64,000 nt of DNA, taken from NCBI RefSeq assembly GCF_029360725.1, contig NZ_JARKMY010000018.1, forward strand, positions 186,001 to 250,000. The letters run 5' to 3'. This document shows, in pieces, positions 55,001 to 62,775 of the stretch (position 1 is the first letter of the stretch; the number at the start of each line of letters is the position of its first letter). The notes under the pieces are model-generated. The model searched no databases. It was not told the origin of the DNA and saw only the letters and a program-made list of their open reading frames with translations. Origin of the DNA: Chryseolinea sp. H1M3-3 (GTDB lineage: Bacteria > Bacteroidota > Bacteroidia > Cytophagales > Cyclobacteriaceae). A program made the position numbers and the translations under genes.

Positions 55001-56314
55001 ATTCCACATTCCAATCCACAGACCACCCTTCTTGTCCTTTCGAACGGCCAATACCTTGTTGTTGGAAAATGCATTGAAGTAATTTGAAAACTTCTTAGTT
55101 CTTCTGTCAAAATAATTCAGTCCACCGCCATCTGTCCCTACCCAAAAATTTCCATTCGTATCCTCTTCAAACGAAGATACGGTATTGTGGTTTAAACTAC
55201 GGTTGTCATAGGAATTATGCTTGTAGTGATAAAATGCATAGTGCCCTGGATCATGAACACTAACACCTCCAAAACGCGTACCCACCCACATCCTATCATT
55301 CAGATCAAAAAATACCTTTGTTACAATATTGCTACTCAAAGACTTTTCGGAGGCTTGGTCCTGGTTATACCTGGTAAATGTTTCAGAGGACTGGTTGAAT
55401 TTATTGAGCGAGCCGTCAATTGCAATCCAAATATTTCCTTTCCTGTCTTGGGTTAAACTATATATATAGTTTCCTCCTAGACTATTAGGGTCGCTTTCGA
55501 GGGCTACATACCTTTTAAAATGCTGGCGGGAATCCATTTTATTTAATCCCCCATAGAATGTACCTACCCAAAGATTTCCGTCTCTGTCCTCCATCAGCGA
55601 CGTGAGAAGATTTGAGCTTAAGGAAGCGGGATTCTTTGGCTCATGATAAAAATTTTTAAAACCCTCATTCTCCACCATCATGCTCAACCCACCAAATGTT
55701 GCAACCCAAATTCTTTTGTTTGAGTCCTCAACTATGGCTGTGATGTGATTATGTGATATTGAATTGTATTTCTTTGGATCATGATAAAACCTTTGAAACT
55801 TCCCCGTTTCAATATTGTATGCACTAAGTCCATGAGCTGTTCCAATCCATAAATTTCCTTTTGAGTCGAGGGACAGACAAGTCACGTCGTTATTGGTGAT
55901 CGACTGACTGTTTTTTTTATCGTATAAAAATCTTTTAAAATTATTCGTTTTACGATTATAGAAGTTCAAGCCACGACGCGTGCCCACCCATAAATTGCCT
56001 GCAGTATCTTGTGCGATACAATGAATGCTGCTGTTGCTGACACTCGAAGAATCCAGTGGATTATTTCGAAATACGTTAAAGGAATACCCGTCGTAAGAAT
56101 TTAAACCATCTTCCGTTGCGACCCATATAAAACCATAACGATCCTGTAGTATATCCCATACGTTAGCTTGTGACAAGCCCTGCTTCGTCGAGAAAACCTG
56201 GAATTCCAACTCCTGGCAAACGCCACTGATATTTATAAATAAAATTAGGAGTGTAGCCTTAAAAAGGCTCAATATGAAGTGTTTGAAATTTCTAGTTATC
56301 TCGTGAAAATTCAC
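52034..56314 (-). CDS. Propeller/Y_Y_Y hybrid histidine kinase with two receiver domains (second of pair)
   Basis: A 1426-aa membrane hybrid kinase. A signal segment (about 12-33) leads to a periplasmic sensor of about 14 Reg_prop repeats (WVGT/WIGT...GLN pattern, 40-690), then a Y_Y_Y domain (ENQYRYKMEGFQNEWV, near 740-790) and a membrane helix near 800-820. Inside are a long coiled coil (820-905), HisKA with SHEIRTPMNG near 920, HATPase (DTGIGIP, GGTGLGL), and two receivers with phospho-Asp in ITDMQMPDMDG near 1209 and LMDVQMPEMDG near 1355. There is no AraC HTH, unlike classical HTCS regulators. The GTG start overlaps the upstream kinase stop (GTGA), so they are coupled. Ligand unknown; adjacency suggests glycans. 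Confidence 0.93.
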   Translation of the reverse strand: MNFHEITRNFKHFILSLFKATLLILFINISGVCQELEFQVFSTKQGLSQANVWDILQDRYGFIWVATEDGLNSYDGYSFNVFRNNPLDSSSVSNSSIHCIAQDTAGNLWVGTRRGLNFYNRKTNNFKRFLYDKKNSQSITNNDVTCLSLDSKGNLWIGTAHGLSAYNIETGKFQRFYHDPKKYNSISHNHITAIVEDSNKRIWVATFGGLSMMVENEGFKNFYHEPKNPASLSSNLLTSLMEDRDGNLWVGTFYGGLNKMDSRQHFKRYVALESDPNSLGGNYIYSLTQDRKGNIWIAIDGSLNKFNQSSETFTRYNQDQASEKSLSSNIVTKVFFDLNDRMWVGTRFGGVSVHDPGHYAFYHYKHNSYDNRSLNHNTVSSFEEDTNGNFWVGTDGGGLNYFDRRTKKFSNYFNAFSNNKVLAVRKDKKGGLWIGMWNGGLNYYNPVTKQIKHYKHDPQNNRSLSDNNIFYILIDRNDNVWIATWGNGLSRYNAATDDFIQYTHDANNPNSIANFSIDCLHEDSDGKIWIGSEVDGLDRLDPATNIFTHFKSTEKKGSLSSNSIFTIYEDRKKRLWVGTNAGLNLFDKATETFKAYREIDGLPNDGVMCIEEESSGKLWISSNKGLSRFDPESETFVNFLERDGLQGDQFNRWASHRLATGELLFGGTNGFNIFHPDSIKTNSYKPPVYISALRVFNKPVGIGEKEILKQNILLTKEIHLSHLQNVFSFEFTALNYLQPEKNQYRYKMEGFQNEWVDAGQDRKASYTNLSPGEYKFRVIASNNDGVWNEEGTSLRIIITPPYWQTWWFKVLSVIAGISILSFLFLIRMKAVRKQQLILEQQVKEKTAELVLQKEAVEAQAENMQALHEQQQAQTEFLSALNIELQKQKEEIVAKQEEAEKARADAEQANKAKSIFLATMSHEIRTPMNGVLGMAALLAETTQTPEQQEYTDTIRSSGEALLTVINDILDFSKIESGNLELDNHGFDLRQCIEEVMDVFSAKASQKGLDLVYQIDYQIPAQIVGDSHRLRQILLNLISNAMKFTHQGEIFVAVDLLKIDDNGLDLAFHVRDTGIGIPQDKLSRLFKAFSQVDSSTTRKYGGTGLGLVISERLVQLMGGAISVESQSAVGTTFTFTIRAGVSHSSVRQYVHFNTAGNEGKKVLVIDDNATNRAILKNQLELWMLTPILASSGNEALSILCQQQHFDLVITDMQMPDMDGLQLSQRIKAKYNVPIILLSSIGDESKRKHPELFSAVLNKPVKQQQLCRVVQAALRPEVTQPAVAEESNGKQLLSKEFAQKYPLQILLAEDNVVNQKLTVRVLSKLGYNDVDIAQTGLEAIEKFNERFYQVILMDVQMPEMDGLEATRLIRSKQYHQPVIISMTANAMQDDKDMCLAAGMDGYISKPINLDELVEALVKAFDSYKPKAIE

Positions 56315-59300
56315 GCTCTCTTAATTTGAATGTTATCGTTATCTGGAACAGCTCCTGGCACCAACCTGATCGCATTTGAAGCCTTCTCCAGCGCACTCAT
56401 TAATACTTCAAGTTTGATTGGTTTTGTAAGATACTCGTTCATGCCCACCTGCAAGCATAGCTCTCTATCTCCTTGCATGGCATTGGCCGTCATCGCTATG
56501 ATGATGGGTTGTTGCCCCTGCTTTTTACGAATGGTTTTTGTGGCCTCCAATCCATCCATTTCGGGCATTTGCATGTCCATCAAAACAACTTCATAAAATT
56601 GTGCCGCGAATTTCTCGACTGCTTCCAATCCGTTTTGCGCTACTTCGATATGCTGATAGCCAAGTTTATTCAAAATTCGGATGGCTAGCTTTTGGTTTAC
56701 AAGGTTATCTTCTGCCAGCAAAATCCGCAGCGGAAACCTTTCTGCAAAATCCGCCGATAGGACAAACTTTGGTTTTTCTTCCTCCTGACGTACCTGGCGT
56801 CTCTCGACTTTTAAAGCTTCCTGTATATCCAGGGCCAACTGTTGTTGCTTCACAGGTTTGGTCAATACCGCAGAGAACAATTCCGGGTACTTCTTTAAAC
56901 TTTCATCTCCCATTGTACTGACTAAAATAATTGGTAAATGAGGGAGCTTTGTTTTAATACGTTTAGACAATTCCAAACCATCCATGTTTGGCATTTGCAT
57001 GTCAATCAAGGCAAGGTCAAAAAAGCCAGGTTCATCTAAGATTTCCAGCGCCTGCTGCCCAGAAAAAGCTAGTGTTGTCGGCAATTTCCATAACTCAAGC
57101 TGGGTTTTTAATACATTTAAGTTTGTAACATTCTCGTCCACGAGTAAAACTCTTTTGCCGTCGTTGCCAATAGTTATACCGTTAGAAGTAGCCTGAATGT
57201 CTTCTTCACTTACCTGGCTCGCGATTGTAAAACGGAACGTCGTTCCGACATCATGTTGGCTTTCCACTGAGATTTTCCCTCCCATTAGTTCTACCAGCCG
57301 TTGACTAATAACCAAACCTAAACCTGTGCCACCGTATTTACGGTTCGTCGCAGAATCAACTTGTGAGAAAGCTTTAAAAAGTCTTGATAGTTTATCTTCA
57401 GGAATACCAATGCCAGTATCTCGAACGTGAAAACCTATGGTCAGTTTTCTATTCTGAAGCGATACCAGCTCGACACCGACAAAAATTTCACCTTTCATGG
57501 TAAACTTTACAGCGTTGCTGATCAGATTGATAAGAATTTGTCGAAGCCTGTATTTATCGCCAACGATATGACTAGGCAATTTCGGATCAATTTGATATAA
57601 AAGGTCGATCCCATTCTCAGAAGCTTTTGCAGCAAACACATCCATCACCTCTTCGATGCACTGTCGTAAATCAAAGGATTGATGCTCAAGTTCAAGTTTT
57701 CCGGAGTCAATTTTCGAAAAATCCAGTATATCGTTAATAATTGTAAGTAAAGCCTGCCCACTGTTTCGGATGGTCTCTGTATACTCTTGTTGCTCTTTAG
57801 TCTGACCAGTCTCCGATAATAAGTATGTCATACCTAGCACACCATTCATTGGCGTACGAATTTCATGACTCATGGTGGCCAGGAATATACTCTTAGCCTG
57901 GTTAGCCTGCTCCGCATCCTGTCGTGCTCTCTCGGCTTCCTCGCGCTCAATCTCAAGCGCTTCCTTCTGCTGCATTATTTCTGCAGTCTGCTTCTTTACC
58001 TCTTTCTCAAGTGCGACTTTTTGCCGGTTGATGATGCGTAATCTGATTATGTGTAGGCTGTAGCCCACAGCGATTATAGAAAGGCCGACAATGATTTTAA
58101 AAGCCCATGTCTTCCAAAAAGGCGGTGTGATGTTAATGATCAGTGCCACACCTTCCGCATTCCAAACCCCGTCATTGTTGGAGGCCTTCACCCGAAAAAG
58201 ATATTCTCCAGGATTAAGGTTAGTATAGATGGCTTTATTCGTATTGGTATAAATCCAGTCTTTGTCAAACCCTTCCATCTTATATGCATACTGGTTCTTT
58301 TCAGAAGAAGTATAATTTAGTGCGGCGAAATCGAAAGCGAAAACTGACTCTTTGTAGGAAATGGTGATCTCGTTGGTGCTGTTAATAATTTTCGAAAGCG
58401 GAGACTGACTTTGATGAACGCTTACAGGTTTATTGAAAATTTCAAAGTTGGTTATGTATACTTCCGGCACTACAGCGTTGTCGATTATAGAATCCGGATG
58501 AAATACATTGAATCCATTGACACCGCCGAAGAATATTTCTCCCTTACTATTTCTAAAGGCTGACATCCTGTTGAAAGAATTTCCCTGAAGGCCGTCGCTG
58601 GTGTCATAATTCCGGAACCTCTTATTATCTAGATCAAATCGTGATAAACCTTTGTTCGTACTCAACCAAAGATTACCTGCTCCGTCTTCTTGTATCCCAT
58701 AGATCACTTCATTGGGAAGGCCATCGCTTTGATGAAAAGAAGTAAAAGTTTGTGTTTCCGGGTGGTACAAATTCAAACCGCCATTCGTCCCCACCCATAA
58801 GTTTCCTCTGCTATCTTCAAAAATTGAATTAATAAGACTGCTGCTAATGCTATTTGGGTCTTTACTGTCGTTTTTGAAACAGGTAAACCGGTTCGTCTTT
58901 TCATTGTATAAGTTCAAACCACCACCAGGTGTACCGGCCCAAATATTTCCCTTCTTGTCCTCGTACAGCGCAAACACAACGGGGTAGCTAAAGCTTCCCG
59001 GAATAGAAGGGTCAGGGTTAAAATGGTCGAACTTATTTGTTTGCTTGTTATAACGGCTTAACCCCGTTCCGTAAGTTCCAATCCAAATAAAACCATTTTT
59101 GTCCTCGATGATTTGCCCAATCGTTTCAACGTTTGGTCCTATTCCTTTTTCATCCAGCCGAATGTTGACAAATTTATTTTTGGATCGATCATAAAAATCC
59201 AAGCCTCCTTTAAAATTACCGATCCATATATTGTGATCGCGGTCTTCCAGCACATCTAAAATAAAATCGCTGCTAATGCTGCCTTTCGCCCGTTTCATTA

Positions 59301-60510
59301 GCGTGAATTGATTCTTATTCCTGTCAAAAATATTTAATCCGCCTCCGTCTGTACCAATCCAAAGCTTTCCTTCATGATCTTCCATGATAGAAAGCACATT
59401 GTTATTGGAAAGACTGTTTTTATCATTTTTATCGTTTTTATAGGAGGCAAATTTTGCGGCCACGCCGCTGGCTAAGTTAACGCCACCGCTATAGGTCCCC
59501 ACCCACATGTTTCCATGTTTATCGCGAAACAAAGAATAAATAGAATTATTATTGACACTATAATCGTTGTACTCATCAAACTTCAGTGAAGTAAAAAGCT
59601 TGGATTTGCCATCCATGATGCTGATACCGCCGTTGCGAGTTCCGATCCAAATATTTCCTTTAGCGTCTTCCTCCAATGAAAGAACGTCGTTATGGGAGAG
59701 GCTATTAGGGTTTTTGTCGTCGTGCTGATACCTGGTAAATGTTCTGCTTTCTGCATCTAAAAGATTCAGGCCTCCCCCGTCTGTACCCACCCAGACGTTG
59801 CCTTTCGAATCCTCCAGTATGGAAGAAACGTCATTACGACTTAAAGATTTCTTATCGCTTGGATCATGTTTGAAACGTATGAAACTTTTGTTCGCCTTAT
59901 CGAAAAGATTAAGTCCTCCGTAAAAAGTAGCAATCCAAATATTTTCATTTCGATCGATCAATATGTCACTGATATAATCATGGCTAATTGTACTGGCCTT
60001 ATTGGGATCATTTACAAAGTTTGTAAACCGCTTCGTTTTGACATCAAAATGATTGAGACCGTCGCCGAAAGTACCTACCCATAAATTTCCATCACGATCC
60101 TGCGCAATGCTGTTCACTCGATTATTGAAGGTCGTGCTGTTTCTGACCGTGTACTTATATGCAGTAAATGTTTCTAACTCCCGATCAAAAAAGATTAATC
60201 CACCTTCATCACTTCCAATCCAAATGTTTCCGTCTCGATCTTTGAAAAGCGTATGGATAAAATTATTCGATAAGCTTTTTGGATTCGAAGGATCATTTTT
60301 ATAAACCTTTAAAGCGCGACCATCATAACGATTTAATCCATCTTGAGTCCCAAACCAAATGAACCCATCATCATCCTGCAAAATACTGGTAATTGTACTT
60401 TGTGATAGCCCATCATTTGTAGTGATATGCTTGAATGTTACTGTACCATTTTGCGCAATCGAACAGCTAACAGTTAATAAAAGTATAAATGTGTTAACGA
60501 TTGCTTTCAT
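56311..60510 (-). CDS. Propeller/Y_Y_Y hybrid histidine kinase with two receiver domains (first of pair)
   Basis: A 1399-aa paralogue of the downstream kinase with the same order: signal peptide, about 14 Reg_prop repeats, Y_Y_Y domain (KNQYAYKMEGFDKDWIY), membrane helix near 795-820, coiled coil, HisKA with SHEIRTPMNG near 884, HATPase (DTGIGIPEDKLSRLF), and two receivers. Receiver 1 begins VLLVDENVTN, with D-E in the acidic pocket where D-D is usual, and has the acceptor LIDMQMPNMDG. Receiver 2 (ILLAEDN, LMDMQMPEMDG) is canonical. No DNA-binding domain is present. It is first in a two-gene unit, and the stop overlaps the next GTG. The signal must leave by an Hpt protein or other partner. 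Confidence 0.93.
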   Translation of the reverse strand: MKAIVNTFILLLTVSCSIAQNGTVTFKHITTNDGLSQSTITSILQDDDGFIWFGTQDGLNRYDGRALKVYKNDPSNPKSLSNNFIHTLFKDRDGNIWIGSDEGGLIFFDRELETFTAYKYTVRNSTTFNNRVNSIAQDRDGNLWVGTFGDGLNHFDVKTKRFTNFVNDPNKASTISHDYISDILIDRNENIWIATFYGGLNLFDKANKSFIRFKHDPSDKKSLSRNDVSSILEDSKGNVWVGTDGGGLNLLDAESRTFTRYQHDDKNPNSLSHNDVLSLEEDAKGNIWIGTRNGGISIMDGKSKLFTSLKFDEYNDYSVNNNSIYSLFRDKHGNMWVGTYSGGVNLASGVAAKFASYKNDKNDKNSLSNNNVLSIMEDHEGKLWIGTDGGGLNIFDRNKNQFTLMKRAKGSISSDFILDVLEDRDHNIWIGNFKGGLDFYDRSKNKFVNIRLDEKGIGPNVETIGQIIEDKNGFIWIGTYGTGLSRYNKQTNKFDHFNPDPSIPGSFSYPVVFALYEDKKGNIWAGTPGGGLNLYNEKTNRFTCFKNDSKDPNSISSSLINSIFEDSRGNLWVGTNGGLNLYHPETQTFTSFHQSDGLPNEVIYGIQEDGAGNLWLSTNKGLSRFDLDNKRFRNYDTSDGLQGNSFNRMSAFRNSKGEIFFGGVNGFNVFHPDSIIDNAVVPEVYITNFEIFNKPVSVHQSQSPLSKIINSTNEITISYKESVFAFDFAALNYTSSEKNQYAYKMEGFDKDWIYTNTNKAIYTNLNPGEYLFRVKASNNDGVWNAEGVALIINITPPFWKTWAFKIIVGLSIIAVGYSLHIIRLRIINRQKVALEKEVKKQTAEIMQQKEALEIEREEAERARQDAEQANQAKSIFLATMSHEIRTPMNGVLGMTYLLSETGQTKEQQEYTETIRNSGQALLTIINDILDFSKIDSGKLELEHQSFDLRQCIEEVMDVFAAKASENGIDLLYQIDPKLPSHIVGDKYRLRQILINLISNAVKFTMKGEIFVGVELVSLQNRKLTIGFHVRDTGIGIPEDKLSRLFKAFSQVDSATNRKYGGTGLGLVISQRLVELMGGKISVESQHDVGTTFRFTIASQVSEEDIQATSNGITIGNDGKRVLLVDENVTNLNVLKTQLELWKLPTTLAFSGQQALEILDEPGFFDLALIDMQMPNMDGLELSKRIKTKLPHLPIILVSTMGDESLKKYPELFSAVLTKPVKQQQLALDIQEALKVERRQVRQEEEKPKFVLSADFAERFPLRILLAEDNLVNQKLAIRILNKLGYQHIEVAQNGLEAVEKFAAQFYEVVLMDMQMPEMDGLEATKTIRKKQGQQPIIIAMTANAMQGDRELCLQVGMNEYLTKPIKLEVLMSALEKASNAIRLVPGAVPDNDNIQIKRA

Positions 60511-61204
60511 CGGTGGCTTTATCCTCTACGAGATGCACTTAAATATTTAATTGTTCCAAGTTGATTTTTCATGCTTTGATTACCTTAACTCAACCGCACC
60601 ATCACACTACTCAACATCAAGATTACAAGGATTTTTCATTCCATAAGTTTGAATAATCCCCCTTATATCGCCTATGTAAGGTCTTGAATCTTATCTGTTC
60701 CGTGCAAAAACCATCATTTTGTTTTTGCATACTATAACTTTCGAAACATAGCCCCCGATAATCGGGGGGATGATATGTTCGTTAGCGCTGTCGCTGTCGG
60801 ACATTTTATACTACAAAAAATTTGTAAGCCTTCCTTTACGTCAAATGATTTAAAGAATGACAATTCCATACGCAACTAATGGTGACGTAAGGATTAGGCA
60901 ACGTAATCCCATAATTGCAGGCTGAAACAGGGCTAGCAAGGCATTGCGAGAGTTTAATTAAAAAATTATTATGTATGATCCCGTTGATACAATCAAAATC
61001 TTAATTAACAGGATTGTTTCTCTCTTATTAACGTACCGGATACACTTCAAAGGCATAAGAAACAACCCCGTTTCCCTGATTTTAACTAATTCAGGGATTA
61101 CCCTGACTCTCAACTTCATGCAGTGACTGATCTTTGTAATGGAAGCATGCATCACGCTGAGCCATGCAACCAGAAAACGATTACTCACTAAAAAAATAAA
61201 CATT
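60511..61204. other. Long intergenic region between the kinase pair and the Hpt gene
   Basis: About 690 bases without a credible gene; the open frames here are short and have no family features. It holds the two-hairpin element at 60741-60810, a small hairpin GGATTA/TAATCC (60891-60909), and CCCTGA/TCAGGG (61074-61096). Promoters for the divergent kinase and Hpt genes must lie here, but I see no good match to the Bacteroidota consensus. Confidence 0.5.
60741..60810. repeat. Two-hairpin palindromic element (REP-like or structured RNA)
   Basis: The first hairpin has arms CCCCCGAT/ATCGGGGG (60752-60768). Its flanks CGAAACATA and TATGTTCG can pair around it with one bulge. The second hairpin pairs ATGTTCG (60775-60781) with CGGACAT (60798-60804) and, after a 2-nt internal loop, AGCG with CGCT around CTGT. 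The two folds share bases and so compete. This dense symmetry stands out from the AT-rich surroundings and is typical of dispersed extragenic palindromes. It could also be a small RNA or terminator. Confidence 0.5.
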
Positions 61205-61558
61205 ATGAATATCGCAATACTACAATCATCAAACAGGCCCCTCTTTATAAACTTCGATCAATATACCGATGGTGATTCGGATTTTAAGAAGGAACTCATC
61301 TATTTGATGATAGACAACCTTAAGGAGGTGCAAACATCGTTGACTGAAGCAACACAGAAAAACAAATTGGAGATCTTTGAAAAGACCTGTCACAAAATCA
61401 AACCAACGTTGAGTATGTTGGAGGACAAAGATCTTCTTGAATCGATTCAGGCGATCAAGTCACAATTTTCCAATGGAAACGAAAAAGATCAGTGGGTAGC
61501 CAGTTTTACATCAACCTGCAATCAAATAATTAAAAGTCTGGAGAGAGAATCAAAATAA
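61205..61558 (+). CDS. Stand-alone histidine phosphotransfer (Hpt) protein
   Basis: A 117-aa soluble protein. It is helical, with the phosphoacceptor His63 in the Hpt motif TCHKIKPTLSML, preceded by DFKKELIYLMIDNLKEV, the usual first helices of an Hpt bundle. The frame opens at 61139. The ATG at 61205 is preferred because the Hpt fold begins there. The usual HxxKG after the His is HKIKP, so the Gly is replaced. It would shuttle phosphate between receivers of hybrid kinases, and three such kinases flank it. It is probably first in a four-gene unit (41 bp to the next gene). Confidence 0.82.
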   Translation: MNIAILQSSNRPLFINFDQYTDGDSDFKKELIYLMIDNLKEVQTSLTEATQKNKLEIFEKTCHKIKPTLSMLEDKDLLESIQAIKSQFSNGNEKDQWVASFTSTCNQIIKSLERESK

Positions 61559-61599
61559 TTTTTTACCAGTAATCTTCTAAGTGTTTTAAAATACATGGT

Positions 61600-62148
61600 A
61601 TGAATGATTCTCCAGCCGACAGGATCAGTATTTATTTATCAATAGATAAACAAACACTTAAAGATTATTTTAACGCGCACGATCCCTCTCCGATATATAA
61701 GAAACAGTTGAGCCATCAGTTGGAGCAGTATATAATGAACTCTGTTACTGGGGCGAAGCGCTATTCTGCGATCTTCTACAAACTAAAATGTGCCGGCGAA
61801 ATTGATAAGCAGTATGCGGAACCTTTAATGTATGCGATCCGCAGTCACTACGAAGCAAAGAAAGCAAAGCGCATAAAAGAGTTCAGAAGATTTAAATATC
61901 GCTCATGGATTTTATTATTAATCAGTATCGTGATAGTGGCTGCCATTCAAGTATTTCTACCGATGGCATTGGAAGAAGACAATAAAGTTCACGCCATGCT
62001 TTTTAGCAGCATGGAAATATTCAGCTGGGTTTTGCTTTGGAGACCTATCGATGTACTCCTGTTCTATTGGAATCCGCATTTGAAAGACATCTGCTTGCTA
62101 CATAAGCTAGCCACCTCAGAAGTAATCTTCATTGAAAATGAAAAATAG
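61600..62148 (+). CDS. Conserved membrane protein of unknown function
   Basis: A 182-aa protein. The N-terminal 100 residues are soluble and charged, rich in predicted helix (KQLSHQLEQYIMNSVTGAKR, EPLMYAIRSHYEAKKAKRIK). Two hydrophobic segments follow: ILLLISIVIVAAIQVFLPMA near 105-124 and SMEIFSWVLLWRPIDVLLFYW near 136-157. The ending HLKDICLLHKLATSEVIFIE is cytosolic by the positive-inside rule. I do not recognise a named domain. It sits between the Hpt gene and the beta-barrel gene, whose ATG overlaps its end by 11 bp, so its function is likely tied to the signalling unit. Confidence 0.75.
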   Translation: MNDSPADRISIYLSIDKQTLKDYFNAHDPSPIYKKQLSHQLEQYIMNSVTGAKRYSAIFYKLKCAGEIDKQYAEPLMYAIRSHYEAKKAKRIKEFRRFKYRSWILLLISIVIVAAIQVFLPMALEEDNKVHAMLFSSMEIFSWVLLWRPIDVLLFYWNPHLKDICLLHKLATSEVIFIENEK

Positions 62149-62737
62149 ATTTCTTTTCATGGGTATTTTTTGTTGTCTTGAGGCGATGGCACAAGTTACT
62201 GGCGCTGTCGAACAAATCTATTATTACGATAAGGGGAATGGTTTTGCTATGGGACCGCTCGTGCAACTTCAGACCAATAAGAATTGGTTTGTTGAGGCTC
62301 GTTATAATTACGAAGAAGCAAGAACGACCTCCTTGTACATTGGAAAGGCTTTTGTCCACGAGGGCAAATTTTCTTATTCAATCATTCCCATTTTCGGTGG
62401 TGTGATTGGGAGGTTCGACGGGGGTTCAGCCGCATTGAACGTAGACTTGGAATTTAAAGGTTTCTACTTCTCCACACAGTCCCAATATACTTTTTCGGTA
62501 GAAGAAGAATTAGATAATTTTTATTTCAGTTGGTCGGAATTAGGATACCAACCTTTGACCTGGTTTTATGGTGGTGTGGCTTTACAAGAAACCTATTTTC
62601 CACAAACATCAGAGACAATAACGAATCCAGGTTGCGTAGTTGGTTTTGCTTTTAAACGGTGGACTCTTCCCTTTTATGGATTTAGGACAGGAAAAGGTAC
62701 GCAGTCTTTTGTTTGCAGCATTATTTACGAGTGGTAA
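62138..62737 (+). CDS. Small putative outer-membrane beta-barrel protein
   Basis: A 199-aa exported protein with a signal peptide (MKNRFLFMGIFCCLEAMAQ). The rest alternates polar and apolar residues in short strands with many aromatics (WFVEARYNYEEA, GFYFSTQSQYTFSV, FYFSWSELGYQPLTWFYGGV) and ends in SIIYEW, a terminal aromatic residue as in barrel proteins. About 8-10 strands fit. The frame opens with TTG at 62132; the ATG at 62138 is preferred. Co-transcription with an Hpt gene and a hybrid kinase suggests it reports on or responds to an envelope signal. That role is inference. Confidence 0.7.
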   Translation: MKNRFLFMGIFCCLEAMAQVTGAVEQIYYYDKGNGFAMGPLVQLQTNKNWFVEARYNYEEARTTSLYIGKAFVHEGKFSYSIIPIFGGVIGRFDGGSAALNVDLEFKGFYFSTQSQYTFSVEEELDNFYFSWSELGYQPLTWFYGGVALQETYFPQTSETITNPGCVVGFAFKRWTLPFYGFRTGKGTQSFVCSIIYEW

Positions 62738-62775
62738 ATATGCTGAATTGTGTTTTTAATATTTAATAAAAATGT

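Noticed and set aside
52034-60510. Classical HTCS with AraC output
   Set aside because: Both C-termini were read to the end: they finish in a second receiver domain, with no helix-turn-helix of the AraC type.
60870-60960. Possible tRNA or tRNA fragment
   Set aside because: There are short stems, but no cloverleaf, no T-loop TTC motif at the right place and no CCA-side acceptor pairing.
61139-61204. Longer start for the Hpt protein
   Set aside because: The extra 22 residues are basic and unlike an Hpt N-terminus; the ATG at 61205 fits the fold better.
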